64,000 nucleotides of DNA from Actinoplanes teichomyceticus ATCC 31121 (GTDB lineage: Bacteria > Actinomycetota > Actinomycetes > Mycobacteriales > Micromonosporaceae): assembly GCF_003711105.1 (NCBI RefSeq), contig NZ_CP023865.1:5667001-5731000 (forward strand), given 5' to 3'. Both the position numbers and the translations under genes were made by a program. How positions within the stretch are numbered: the stretch's first letter is position 1; the number at the start of each line of letters is the position of its first letter. Below, piece by piece: positions 31,894-42,764 of this stretch. Below the pieces are notes generated by a model that was not told the origin of the DNA, made no database searches, and was given only the letters and a program-made list of their open reading frames with translations.

Positions 31894-32743
31894 CGTGTCC
31901 CCGCTGCAGTTCCTCACCGATCTGACCAACCCCGACCTGGCGTTCCTGCCCCGAGCGCTGACCATCGCGGTGCTCTCCGCCGTCATGTGCGGCGTCGTCG
32001 GCTGCTATGTCGTACTCCGGGGGATGGCCTTCATCGGCGACGCCGTCGCCCACGCGGTCTTCCCCGGCCTGGCCATCGCGTTCCTGTTCTCCGGCAGCCT
32101 GGTCCTCGGCGGCACCGCCGCCGGCATCGTCACCGCCCTGCTGGTCACCGTCTTCGCCCAGAACCGCCGGGTGAAGGAGGACTCGGTCATCGGGATCTTC
32201 TTCGTCGCCGCGTTCGCCCTCGGCATCGTGGTCATCTCCCGGGCCCCGGGCTACGCCGGCTCGCTGCAACAGTTCCTGTTCGGCTCGATCACCGGCATCC
32301 CGGACCGGGACCTGTACGTCGTCGGCGGCGCCACCGGCGTGGTGCTGATGACCGTGCTGCTGCTGCACAAGGAGTTCGTCGCCGTCACCCTGGACCGGGA
32401 GATGGCCCGCTCGCTGGGGCTGCGTACCTTCTGGCTCGACCTGGTGCTCTACGTGCTGGTCACCCTGGCGGTCGTGATGGCCGTCCAGACGATCGGCAAC
32501 ATCCTGGTCCTGGCCCTGCTGGTCACACCGGCGGCGACGGCCCGGCTGCTCACCGACCGGCTGGCCGTGATGATGGCGCTCGCCCCGGCGATCGGCGCCG
32601 GCTGCGCCGTGCTCGGGCTCTACCTGTCCTGGTCGTGGGATCTGCCGGTGGGCGGGACCATCGTGCTGACCCTCACCGCGGCCTTCCTCGGCGCCCAGGC
32701 GCTGGCGCCGCGTCACGGTCTGCTCGCCCGGCTCGCGGGCTGA
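31883..32743 (+). CDS. Metal-type ABC transporter permease (ZnuB/MntC family)
   Basis: A 286-residue ABC-3 family permease with about eight to nine membrane helices and the conserved GDAVAHAVFPGLAIAF block and NILVLALLVTPAATA segment. It completes the importer made with the ATPase and binding lipoprotein. ATG at 31883 lies within the ATPase gene. A hairpin begins 3 bp after its stop and closes the locus. Confidence 0.93.
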   Translation: MESDVSPLQFLTDLTNPDLAFLPRALTIAVLSAVMCGVVGCYVVLRGMAFIGDAVAHAVFPGLAIAFLFSGSLVLGGTAAGIVTALLVTVFAQNRRVKEDSVIGIFFVAAFALGIVVISRAPGYAGSLQQFLFGSITGIPDRDLYVVGGATGVVLMTVLLLHKEFVAVTLDREMARSLGLRTFWLDLVLYVLVTLAVVMAVQTIGNILVLALLVTPAATARLLTDRLAVMMALAPAIGAGCAVLGLYLSWSWDLPVGGTIVLTLTAAFLGAQALAPRHGLLARLAG

Positions 32744-32745
32744 AC

Positions 32746-32776
32746 GCCGTGCCGCGGCGCGCCGCCGCGGCACGGC
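32746..32776 (+). terminator. Hairpin closing the ABC locus
   Basis: GCCGTGCCGCGGC (32746-32758) pairs exactly with 32764-32776 around a five-base loop, directly after the permease stop. Confidence 0.7.
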
Positions 32777-32829
32777 TCTCCCACCGCGCGCCGGGGGTGA
32801 CCGCCCGCCGTGGCCGGACCCGGCCGCGA

Positions 32830-32934
32830 CCGCTGCCGGAGGCACCGCCTGCCGACGCCCGGCTCGCCTCAGCCGCTGCCGGAGGCACCGCCTGCCGACG
32901 CCGGGCCCGCCTCAGCCGCTGCCGGAGTCAGCGG
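32830..32934. repeat. 43-bp tandem repeat (2.4 units)
   Basis: Units starting CCGCTGCCGGAGGCACCGCC begin at 32830, 32873 and 32916; the third is partial and supplies the last codons and stop of the B12-binding-protein gene. The first two differ at only a couple of bases. Confidence 0.88.
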
Positions 32935-33946
32935 TGATCGTCTGCCGCCCCCGGCCGGCGGCCAGCACGTCGCGGGTGCGCGGCTGGTGTGCGAGCCGGT
33001 CGGCCAGGGTCGCGAGCGCGACGTCCACCGGCTGCGGTGCCCGGTCGTACGCCGAGCGCAGCTCCCGCAGCCAGGCGACGAAGTCGACGAAGATCGCGCT
33101 GTCGCCGAGGTAGACCGCCGCCGCCAGATACTCCAGCAGGTAGTGCAGCTCGGCGATGGTCTCCTCGATGCGCGTGGCCCAGTCCCGGCGCTGCGCCGCC
33201 AGATGCAGCCGGAATCCCTCCAGCATGCTGTCGACGAGCCGCCAGCGGTCCCGGACGAGCAACTGGTACTCGCCGTCGTCGACGAGGTCGGCGGCCCGCG
33301 GCGGCGCGGGCGGCGGCCAGTGGCTCAGCACCGCCGCGGCCGACAGCGCGTCGGGGGCCCAGGCGTCGGCGGCCATCCGCCGGGCGTACCGGCCGTCCGG
33401 GCCGAACGCGCAGCCCCCGACGAGGCCCGGCACGCCGGCCGCGCGGGCCGTCTGGAGGGCCCGGTGCGCCTGGGGCAGGTACGCCGGCAGGGTGACGCTC
33501 AGCGCCAGCGCGTCCGGCCGGCGCAGCCGCAGGTATCCGCTCATGTCGTCCGGCGGCACGCTGGCGCCGAGGAAGTCGACATACCACCCGCGGGCCCGCA
33601 GCACCTCCGCGAGCAGCCGGGCCGGCAGCGCGTGCCACTCCCCTGCCGGACAGGCCACCACGACCGACCCGCGAGGCGGCGCCGGACGGGAGCCGGCCTG
33701 GGAGATCGTCGTGACGAGCCGGTCGGCGATGGCGGTGGCCAGGTGCTCCTGCGCCACGGAGATCCGGTGGTTGTGCCAGAGCTCGCCGATCCGCACCTGC
33801 GCCGGGGCGATCAGGTCGACGAGGATCCGCTCCGGCTCCAGGCCGGCGCCGAGCAGGGTGCGCGCGCAGCCGAGCGCGGCCACCTCGTCGCCCTGCACGA
33901 GGTGGTGGAGGAACCGCTCTCGCTCAGCACCGCTGATGGGGGACAT
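32912..33946 (-). CDS. Stand-alone B12-binding protein with CarH-type motifs
   Basis: A 344-residue protein. Residues ~8-85 form a B12-binding helical cap with Trp57, nine residues, then Glu67-His68, which is the Wx9EH motif known from CarH/CarA light-sensing B12 repressors. Residues ~92-205 form the Rossmann-like B12 domain, where the lower-ligand motif reads E103-W-H105 in place of the usual DxHxxG. The C-terminal ~120 residues are helical and unassigned. Unlike CarH there is no MerR DNA-binding domain, so output must go through a partner or the C-terminal region. Adenosylcobalamin binding and light sensing are inferences from the motif. It is a single gene with no carotenoid or photolyase genes beside it. 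Confidence 0.85.
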   Translation of the reverse strand: MSPISGAERERFLHHLVQGDEVAALGCARTLLGAGLEPERILVDLIAPAQVRIGELWHNHRISVAQEHLATAIADRLVTTISQAGSRPAPPRGSVVVACPAGEWHALPARLLAEVLRARGWYVDFLGASVPPDDMSGYLRLRRPDALALSVTLPAYLPQAHRALQTARAAGVPGLVGGCAFGPDGRYARRMAADAWAPDALSAAAVLSHWPPPAPPRAADLVDDGEYQLLVRDRWRLVDSMLEGFRLHLAAQRRDWATRIEETIAELHYLLEYLAAAVYLGDSAIFVDFVAWLRELRSAYDRAPQPVDVALATLADRLAHQPRTRDVLAAGRGRQTITADSGSG

Positions 33947-34136
33947 CGTTGCCCTCTTCGCCTCGGCCAGAGAAAGCCTATCAAATCAGGGCGAAGTCGA
34001 ATATGCGACCGGACCGCATCGGTACGCCACGAGCGCGCCGCGCGCCGCGGCGGCCCGGGCGGTCACCGCCGAGGCGGGGGCACACCCCGCCGGGCGGCGT
34101 GCCCGCCGGGGCGCGACTCCCCCGGTTCACCGCATG

Positions 34137-34178
34137 GACGACGGCGGGCCCGGTGTGCCCACCGAGCCCGCCGTCGTC
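34137..34178 (-). terminator. Hairpin after the GH62 gene
   Basis: GACGACGGCGGGC (34137-34149) pairs with 34166-34178 over 13 bp. It lies 6 bp beyond the GH62 stop on the minus strand. The rest of 33947-34136 shows nothing recognisable. Confidence 0.65.
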
Positions 34179-34184
34179 ATGGCA

Positions 34185-35717
34185 CTACCGCTGCAGGGTC
34201 AGGACACCCGGCCGGTACGGCAGGAGGCCGTAGTCGCCGCCCGAGTTGGGCGAGCGGCCCTGGTAGAGCAGTTGCAGGCGGCACGGGTCGACGGTCATGG
34301 TCTGATCCGCGCTGACCCGCACCAGCTCGCCGTGGCTGATGTCGTTGGTCCACGTCGCGCCGCTGTTGGCCTTGCCGGCGAACGGGTTGCTCTCGGTCGC
34401 GGCCTGCGGCGTCCAGGTCCCGCCCAGGCTGGTGGCGGTGAACGACCGGAAGTAGCGCCCGTTCGCGCCGATCGCCTCGACGATCATCAGGTACTGGTCG
34501 CGGCCCTGGACCTTGTAGACCTGAGGCGCCTCGAACAGGTTGTTCGTCGTGTCGCTCATGACCACGGTCGAGGTCGAGCCGAAGTTGCCCGGGAAGTTCC
34601 CGATCGGCATGCTCGCCCGGTAGATCTTGCCGTTGTCCCCGGCGAAGAAGAGGTACATGTTCGTACCGTCACCGATGAGCGTCTGGTCGATCGGTCCCGT
34701 GCCGGAGCCGGAGATGCTGCCGGTGAACAGCGCCTGCGGCGCGGACCACCCGTTGGGGTTGGTGGGGTCGTTCGAGGTCCGGTAGGAGAACGCGGTCGGA
34801 CCCCACTGGTAGGCGAGCACCCAGATGCTCTTCGGGGCGAAGTAGAACAGCGTCGGCGCGACGGCGGCCGAGGACATCCCGTTCTGCGCGGCCGTGGCCA
34901 TGTCGGACCAGTTGGTGAACGGGCTGAAGCTCATCGAGCCCCAGGACGATCCGGTGTCGTGCGTCGTCGCGTAGACCAGGTGCCGGCCGTTGTAGGGAAC
35001 GGTGGTGAAGTCCTTGAGGGAGACCCAGCCGGACTTCGGGGTGGCCAGCGGGCCGGTCGACGACCAGCGGTACGTCGACGGCAGCGCGCACGACCCGGGC
35101 GCCGACGTCGTCCCCGACGTCGGGGTGGTGGTGCCGGCCCGGACCAGCTGCCACTGCTGGTTGGCGCCGTTCCAGTCGGTGTACTGGACGATGTTCGCGC
35201 CGTCGGCGGTCGACCCGCCCTGCACCTCCACGGCCTTGCCGCTGTTGCGGTTGATCAGCTGCACGTAGCCGTCGATGTCCTGCACGCTGAACTGCTGGTT
35301 GGTGGCGTTGGCGTCGGTCCACTGCACGATCGCGCCGCCGTCGGCCGTCGAGCGGTTGGAGACGTCCAGCACCTTGCCGGAGTGCCGGGACTTCAACCGG
35401 TAGAAGCCGCTGCCGGAGTCGACGAACTGCCACTGCTGCTGGGCCTGGTCGTTGCGGGTCCACTGGGTGATCCGCGCGCCGTCGCTGGTGGCCAGGTTGT
35501 ACACGTCCAGGGCCTTGCCGCTGGTGCGGTTGACCAGCACGTAGTAGGCGCTCGTGTCGATCGTCGCCGCCGATGCGGCGGACGCGGTGACCGCGACGAC
35601 GCCGCCGCCGGCCAGCAGGACCGCCGCGGCCAGCGCGGTGCGCCATCGGCTGCGGCGGTTCCCGCCGGGTCGGTCGGCTGTTTGCGGGGGTACGGGTGAG
35701 CTGGCACCCATGGTCAT
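34185..35717 (-). CDS. Secreted GH62 alpha-L-arabinofuranosidase with N-terminal CBM13
   Basis: A 510-residue secreted enzyme: signal peptide (~1-50), a ricin-type CBM13 with three QxW repeats (~53-190), a short Thr/Ser linker, and a GH62 five-bladed propeller (~205-510; blocks such as [40 protein letters not shown] and [12 protein letters not shown]). GH62 enzymes remove arabinose side chains from arabinoxylan. It follows the GH10 gene by 34 bp on the same strand, so the two are probably one transcript that attacks xylan backbone and side chains. GGAG precedes ATG 35717. Its CBM13 is nearly identical to that of the GH10 protein. Confidence 0.93.
   Translation of the reverse strand: MTMGASSPVPPQTADRPGGNRRSRWRTALAAAVLLAGGGVVAVTASAASAATIDTSAYYVLVNRTSGKALDVYNLATSDGARITQWTRNDQAQQQWQFVDSGSGFYRLKSRHSGKVLDVSNRSTADGGAIVQWTDANATNQQFSVQDIDGYVQLINRNSGKAVEVQGGSTADGANIVQYTDWNGANQQWQLVRAGTTTPTSGTTSAPGSCALPSTYRWSSTGPLATPKSGWVSLKDFTTVPYNGRHLVYATTHDTGSSWGSMSFSPFTNWSDMATAAQNGMSSAAVAPTLFYFAPKSIWVLAYQWGPTAFSYRTSNDPTNPNGWSAPQALFTGSISGSGTGPIDQTLIGDGTNMYLFFAGDNGKIYRASMPIGNFPGNFGSTSTVVMSDTTNNLFEAPQVYKVQGRDQYLMIVEAIGANGRYFRSFTATSLGGTWTPQAATESNPFAGKANSGATWTNDISHGELVRVSADQTMTVDPCRLQLLYQGRSPNSGGDYGLLPYRPGVLTLQR
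35140..35561. repeat. CBM13 coding repeat, copy A
   Basis: A 422-bp segment encoding the CBM13 of the GH62 enzyme. It aligns without gaps to 35762-36183 in the GH10 gene and is nearly identical at the DNA level; about eight amino-acid differences occur in ~132 residues. Recent duplication or gene conversion is likely. Confidence 0.9.
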
Positions 35718-35751
35718 GTCGTGCTCCTCGGGGACGGCGGGATGGGTGGGC

Positions 35752-37803
<2,052 letters not shown>

Positions 37804-39342
37804 ATGAGAGCAGTGGATGCGGACGTCGCCGCCTTGGTCACCGCGGCGCAGGGCGGCGACCGGCGGGCCCTCGCCGAACTCGTCGCCATCCACCTGCCGC
37901 TGGTCTACAACATCGTGGGACGCGCGCTGGACAGCCCGGCCGACACCGACGACGTCGTGCAGGACACCATGGTCCGCGCGGTGCGGGACCTGGCGGCGCT
38001 GCGCACCCCCGAGAGCTTCCGCACCTGGCTGGCCGCCATCGCCGTCCGCCAGGTCGGCACCCACCGCCAGCAGAAGCAGGCCGCCTCGGCGCGGACCGCC
38101 CCGCTGGAGGAGACCGCCGGCCGGGCCGACCCGGACGCGCCGGTCGAGGACGTCACGGCGCTGCGGGCCGACCTGTCCGCACAGCGGCGGGAGGTGGCCG
38201 AGGCCGGCCGGTGGCTGGACCCGGACGACCGTACGCTGCTCGCCTTCTGGTGGCAGGAGGTCGCCGGCCTGATGAGCCGGGGCGAGATCGCCGAGGCGCT
38301 GGATCTCGGCGTCGCGCACACCGGCGTGCGCATCCAGCGGATGCGTGAGCAGCTGGACCTGTCCCGGACGATCGTCGCCGCCCTGCACGCCCGCCCGATG
38401 TGCCCGCAGTTGACGGCGCTGGCCGCGACCTGGGACGGCCGGCCCGGTCCGCTGTGGCGCAAGCGGCTGGCCCGGCACGTACGCCCCTGCCCGGTCTGCT
38501 CGGCGACCACCCGTGACCGGGTCCGCGTCGAACGGCTGCTGGCCGCCGTCGCCGTTCTCACCGTCCCCGCCGGGCTGGCCCAGGCGGTCCTCGCCAAGAG
38601 CACCGCGGCCGTCGCCGGCACGCTGCCGGCCACCGCCGCGGTCGTCGGCACGAAGATCACCCTCACCGGCCTGATCGCCGGTCACCCGGTCGCCGCCGCG
38701 GTGGCCGGCACCGCCGCCGTCGCGGCGCTCACCGTTCCCGTCGTCTACCGCGTCGATCCGCACCAGCGCGCGCCGGAGGCCATCACCACACCGGCGGCCC
38801 GGGCCACGAGCGGATCGCCGCGGCCCACCCCGCGGCCGACCGGCGCCCCGTCGTCCGCCGCGGTCACGCCGTCCGCGCCCGGCGCCACGCCGTCCGCCGG
38901 CGTCCTGACCGCCGGCCGCCTGTCCCTGGAGTGGAGCGGGGGCGGCTACGTCACCGGCACCGCCGCCACCGGCGTCGCCACCGTCACCGGGATCGCCGCC
39001 ACGAGCGACCCGGCGACCCGGCAACGCGCGACCTTCACCGCCGTCGCCGGCCTGGCCGACGCCACCTGCTTCTCGTTCCGCACGGACGACGGCCGCTACC
39101 TGCGCCACTACGAGCTGCTCGCCTACACCCATCCGGCGAACAACACCCCGATCTTCCGTGAGGACGCCACCTGGTGCCCGCAGCCCGGCGTGCCGGCCGG
39201 TTCGGTCCGGCTGCGATCGCACAACTACCCGCAGTTCTACCTGCGCTGGACCGGCACCGAGTTGCGCATCAACTACGTCAAGGAGACCGCGGAGTTCCAG
39301 CGCACCACCTCGTTCCGGATCCGGTCCCCGCTCGCGCCCTGA
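37804..39342 (+). CDS. ECF-like sigma factor fused to membrane segment and AbfB-like (CBM42) domain
   Basis: A 512-residue one-piece protein. Residues ~8-95 are sigma region 2 (core-binding and DTDDVVQDTMVRAV), ~120-190 a region 4-like helix-turn-helix, ~200-235 a zinc-finger-like segment with H225-x3-C229-x2-C232 as in zinc-binding anti-sigma factors, ~245-315 one or two hydrophobic segments, ~320-365 a Pro/Ser/Thr linker, and ~367-512 a beta-trefoil related to AbfB arabinose-binding domains (TCFSFRTDDGRYLRHYE and VRLRSHNYPQFYLRW). The layout implies an extracellular sugar sensor coupled directly to a sigma domain. It is divergent from the xylanase/arabinofuranosidase unit, the obvious target. 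Regulation by proteolysis or membrane release is inference. Confidence 0.85.
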   Translation: MRAVDADVAALVTAAQGGDRRALAELVAIHLPLVYNIVGRALDSPADTDDVVQDTMVRAVRDLAALRTPESFRTWLAAIAVRQVGTHRQQKQAASARTAPLEETAGRADPDAPVEDVTALRADLSAQRREVAEAGRWLDPDDRTLLAFWWQEVAGLMSRGEIAEALDLGVAHTGVRIQRMREQLDLSRTIVAALHARPMCPQLTALAATWDGRPGPLWRKRLARHVRPCPVCSATTRDRVRVERLLAAVAVLTVPAGLAQAVLAKSTAAVAGTLPATAAVVGTKITLTGLIAGHPVAAAVAGTAAVAALTVPVVYRVDPHQRAPEAITTPAARATSGSPRPTPRPTGAPSSAAVTPSAPGATPSAGVLTAGRLSLEWSGGGYVTGTAATGVATVTGIAATSDPATRQRATFTAVAGLADATCFSFRTDDGRYLRHYELLAYTHPANNTPIFREDATWCPQPGVPAGSVRLRSHNYPQFYLRWTGTELRINYVKETAEFQRTTSFRIRSPLAP

Positions 39343-39361
39343 CGGCCGGCGCCGGCCACCG

Positions 39362-39387
39362 CCGGGCCGCCCGCGCGGGCGGCCCGG
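39362..39387. terminator. 26-bp perfect palindrome between convergent genes
   Basis: CCGGGCCGCCCGC (39362-39374) is followed at once by its reverse complement. It lies midway in the 60-bp gap between the sigma gene and the GH1 gene and probably terminates both. Confidence 0.65.
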
Positions 39388-39402
39388 TGAACACCCGGCC
39401 GC

Positions 39403-40812
39403 CTACCGCTGACGGCCGGTCACGTACCGGTCCCCCGCCGCGGCCCGGTCGGACAACCGCTCGCGCAGCCAGTGGTAGCTGGCGCGCGGGGTGCGCGTCC
39501 CGGTCGGGTAGTCGACGTGGGCCAGGCCGAAGCGGGGGCCGTACCCGCGGGCCCACTCGAAGTTGTCGATGAGCGACCAGTAGAAGTATCCGCGCAGGTC
39601 GAGGGGGGCGTCGGCGGCCGCCCGGGCGGCGGCGGCCAGGTGCTCGGCGATGAAGTGGATGCGCTCCGGGTCCGCGCCCGGGTCCTCGCGCAACTGGGCG
39701 ACGCCGTTCTCGGTCACGTAGACCGGCGGCAGGCCGGGGTACCGGCCGACCAGCCCGGTCAGCGTCTCGTACAGGCCGTGCGGCTCGATCGGCCAGCCCA
39801 GGTCGGTGACCGGCACGCCGTCACGGGGCACGGACCGCACCCCGATGTCGTAGGCGCTGCGCAGCGCCGGGTCGGGCTGCTCGTACGGCGCGTCGGCGGC
39901 GTGGATCCGGTAGTAGTAGTTGACGCCGAGGAAGTCCAGCGGGGCGCCGATCAGCTCCAGGTCGCCGGCGCGCCGGAAGGACAGGTCGCTGACGCCGGCG
40001 TAGAGCCGGTCGAAGCCCTCCGGGTACGCCCCGCCGAGCACCGGATCGGTGAACTGCCGGTTGACCATCAGGTCCATCCGCTTCGCCGCGGCCCGGTCCG
40101 CCGCGGTGTCGCTCGCCGGCACGGCCGGGGACAGGTTGAGCGTGATGCCGACCCGCGTGCCCGGGCGGGTGGCCCGCAGCGCGGCCACCGCCCGGCCGTG
40201 CCCGACCAGCAGGTGGTGGGCGGCGGCCAGCGCGCCGTGCCCCTCGGTGACGCCCGGCGCGTGCCGGCCCTCGGCGTAGCCGACGATCGACGAGCAGTAC
40301 GGCTCGTTGAGCGTGATCCAGTCGCGCACCCGGTCGCCGAGCCGGCTGGCGACCACGCCGGCGTAATCGGCGAAGTGCTCGGCGGTGTCGCGTACCCGCC
40401 AGCCGCCCGCGTCCTCCAGCGCCTGGGGCAGGTCCCAGTGGTAGAGGGTGACGAACGGGCGGATGCCGCGCTCGCACAGGGCGTCGACGAGCCGGTCGTA
40501 GTAGTCCAGGCCGGCCCGGTTGACCGTGCCGCGCCCGGCCGGCATGACCCGGGGCCAGGCCACCGAGAACCGGTAGGCGTCCAGGCCCAGATCGTCCAGC
40601 AGCCGCACGTCGTCGCGCCAGCGGTGGTAGCTGTCGCACGCCACCGCGCCGGAGGTGGCGTCGGCGACGGCGCCCGGCCGGCGGCAGAACGTGTCCCAGA
40701 TCGACTCGCCGCGGCCGTCCTCGGCCACCGCCCCCTCGATCTGGTACGCCGCCGTCGCGGCTCCCCAGATGAACCCGGCCGGCATCCGCGGCAGTTCCCA
40801 AGGCGTCGTCAT
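39403..40812 (-). CDS. GH1 beta-glucosidase, cytoplasmic
   Basis: A 469-residue GH1 enzyme without a signal peptide. It has FIWGAATAAYQIEGA at the N-terminus, the acid-base Glu in TLNEPYCSS and the nucleophile in VYVTENGV. It would split imported cello- or other beta-linked oligosaccharides. ATG 40812 follows AAGGAG; the open frame extends further upstream but overlaps the permease gene, so I rejected the longer form. It ends the leftward sugar operon made of binding protein, two permeases and this enzyme. Confidence 0.94.
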   Translation of the reverse strand: MTTPWELPRMPAGFIWGAATAAYQIEGAVAEDGRGESIWDTFCRRPGAVADATSGAVACDSYHRWRDDVRLLDDLGLDAYRFSVAWPRVMPAGRGTVNRAGLDYYDRLVDALCERGIRPFVTLYHWDLPQALEDAGGWRVRDTAEHFADYAGVVASRLGDRVRDWITLNEPYCSSIVGYAEGRHAPGVTEGHGALAAAHHLLVGHGRAVAALRATRPGTRVGITLNLSPAVPASDTAADRAAAKRMDLMVNRQFTDPVLGGAYPEGFDRLYAGVSDLSFRRAGDLELIGAPLDFLGVNYYYRIHAADAPYEQPDPALRSAYDIGVRSVPRDGVPVTDLGWPIEPHGLYETLTGLVGRYPGLPPVYVTENGVAQLREDPGADPERIHFIAEHLAAAARAAADAPLDLRGYFYWSLIDNFEWARGYGPRFGLAHVDYPTGTRTPRASYHWLRERLSDRAAAGDRYVTGRQR

Positions 40813-40871
40813 CGAACTCCTTCTGATAGTCACCCCGCCGCCCACGTGCGGAGGAGGTCGTCGGGCCGTCG

Positions 40872-41768
40872 TCAGCCCTTGATCGCGCCCTGCATGATGC
40901 CGCCGACGATCTGCCGCCCCAGGACCATGAAGATCACCAGGATCGGCAGGGTGGCCAGTAGCGTGCCGGTCAGGGTCAGCGTGTAGTCGGTGGTGTAGCC
41001 GCTGGCGAGCGAGGAGAGGGCGACCTGGACGGTGGCGTTGTTCTGCAGCACCACCAGCGGCCAGAAGAAGTCGTTCCACGCCTGCATGAACGTGAACAGG
41101 CCGAGGACCGCGGCCGCCGGGCGGGCGGCGGGCAGCACCACGTGCCAGTACAGGCCGAACGTGCTGCACCCGTCCATCCGACCGGCCTCCAGCAGCTCGT
41201 CGGGGACGGCGCGGCCGAGATACTGGGTCATGAAGAAGACCCCGAACGCGGTGACCAGGCCGGGCACGATCACGGCGGCCAGCCGGTCGGTCCAGCCGAT
41301 CTCCGACATCAGCATGTAGAGCGGGATGATGCCGAGCTGCTGCGGCACCATCGACGTGGCGATGGCCAGCACGAGCAGCACCTTACGGCCCCGGAAGCGC
41401 AGCTTGGCGAAGGCGAATCCGGCCAGCGTGGAGAAGAACACCACGGAGAGCGTGATCGAGCCGCTGACGATGAACGAGTTCAGCAGCGCCTTGGCGAAGT
41501 CGGTGGAGTCGAACACCCGGGCGATGTTGTCGAACAGGTGACCGCCGGGGATCAGGACCGGGGGCACCTGGGCGACGGCCTCGCTGGTCTGCGAGGACAC
41601 GACGAACGACCAGTAGAGCGGGAAGATCGATCCGGCCACGACCGCGATCAGCGCGGCGTAGGTCCAGACCGAGGCGCGGCGCGGGTATCCGAAGGAACGC
41701 CGGCGGGGCGGGCGCTGCGGCGCGGGCGTCCCGGCGCGGGTGGACGGCGGGTTGGCGAGAGCGGTCAC
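40872..41768 (-). CDS. Carbohydrate ABC transporter permease (MalG type)
   Basis: A 298-residue CUT1-family permease with six helices and the EAA loop (ELLEAGRMDGCSTFGLYWHVVLP). It pairs with the MalF-type permease whose gene ends 6 bp upstream. No ATPase gene is in the operon; such importers commonly share an MsiK-type ATPase encoded elsewhere. Confidence 0.92.
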   Translation of the reverse strand: MTALANPPSTRAGTPAPQRPPRRRSFGYPRRASVWTYAALIAVVAGSIFPLYWSFVVSSQTSEAVAQVPPVLIPGGHLFDNIARVFDSTDFAKALLNSFIVSGSITLSVVFFSTLAGFAFAKLRFRGRKVLLVLAIATSMVPQQLGIIPLYMLMSEIGWTDRLAAVIVPGLVTAFGVFFMTQYLGRAVPDELLEAGRMDGCSTFGLYWHVVLPAARPAAAVLGLFTFMQAWNDFFWPLVVLQNNATVQVALSSLASGYTTDYTLTLTGTLLATLPILVIFMVLGRQIVGGIMQGAIKG

Positions 41769-41774
41769 GTCGGC

Positions 41775-42704
41775 TCACTCCTCGTTGGCGATGCGCCGGG
41801 TCAGCAGGAAGTTGACGATCGCGAAGACCGCGATGATCAGGCAGAGGGTCCAGGCGATCGCGGAGGCGTAGCCGAACCGGAATTCGCGGAACCCCTGTTC
41901 GTACATGAACAGCGCGATGGTCTGGAACTGCCGGTCGGAGCCGCCGGTGGGGGTGGAGGTGCCCGCGAACAGCAGCGGCTCCGCCATGATCTGCAGGCCG
42001 CCGATCGTCGAGATCACGGTGGTGAAGATGATCGTCGGCCGCAGCTGGGGAACGGTGATCCGCCAGAACTGCTGTGCCGACGAGGCGCCGTCGAGTTCCG
42101 CGGCCTCGTACATGTCGTGCGGGATCGCCTGCATCGAGGCGAGGTAGATCAGCGCGTTGTACCCGGTCCACCGCCAGGCCACGATGATCGAGATGGCCAG
42201 GTGGGAGCTCCAGGTGTCGGCCTGCCAGTCGATCGGTCCGGCGCCGACGAGCCCGAGCAGCCAGTTGACCATGCCGAAGTCACGGCCGAACAGCTGGGTG
42301 AAGACGATCGTCACGGCCACGATGGACGTGATGTTGGGCAGCAGCACACCCATCCGCAGGCTGGTGCGGGCGCGCAGCTTGTGGTTGAGCAGGTGCGCGA
42401 TCCAGAGCGCGGCGAGCAGTTGCGGCACCGTGGACAGCACCCAGATGCTCAGCGTGTTGCCGAGCGAGTTCCAGAAGTACGGGTCCTGCAGCATCTCGCG
42501 GTAGTTCGCCAGGCCCACCCACTGGTGCGCCCCGCCGTCGAGCAGGTTCCAGTCGTTGAACGACACGTACCCCGTGTAGATCAGCGGGAACAGCCCGAAC
42601 ACACCGAACAGCAGGAAGAACGGCAGGACGTACAGGTACGGCGAGCCCTTGGAGTCGAGCCGGCTCAGGGCGGCTCGCCGGGAACTCAGCGCGTTGATGG
42701 CCAT
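41775..42704 (-). CDS. Carbohydrate ABC transporter permease (MalF type)
   Basis: A 309-residue CUT1-family permease with six predicted helices and the EAA loop (MYEAAELDGASSAQQFWRITVPQL). It forms the heteromeric channel with the MalG-type permease, fed by the lipoprotein encoded upstream. It is the second gene of the LacI-controlled sugar operon. Confidence 0.92.
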   Translation of the reverse strand: MAINALSSRRAALSRLDSKGSPYLYVLPFFLLFGVFGLFPLIYTGYVSFNDWNLLDGGAHQWVGLANYREMLQDPYFWNSLGNTLSIWVLSTVPQLLAALWIAHLLNHKLRARTSLRMGVLLPNITSIVAVTIVFTQLFGRDFGMVNWLLGLVGAGPIDWQADTWSSHLAISIIVAWRWTGYNALIYLASMQAIPHDMYEAAELDGASSAQQFWRITVPQLRPTIIFTTVISTIGGLQIMAEPLLFAGTSTPTGGSDRQFQTIALFMYEQGFREFRFGYASAIAWTLCLIIAVFAIVNFLLTRRIANEE

Positions 42705-42764
42705 TGTCGATCCTTCGTCGCCGGGACGGCCGGCGGTCAGCTGACCGCCGGCCGTGTGGATGGG

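Noticed and set aside
39403..41169. GH1 protein extended to 588 residues
   Set aside because: The extra N-terminus is out-of-frame permease sequence; ATG 40812 begins the canonical GH1 start.
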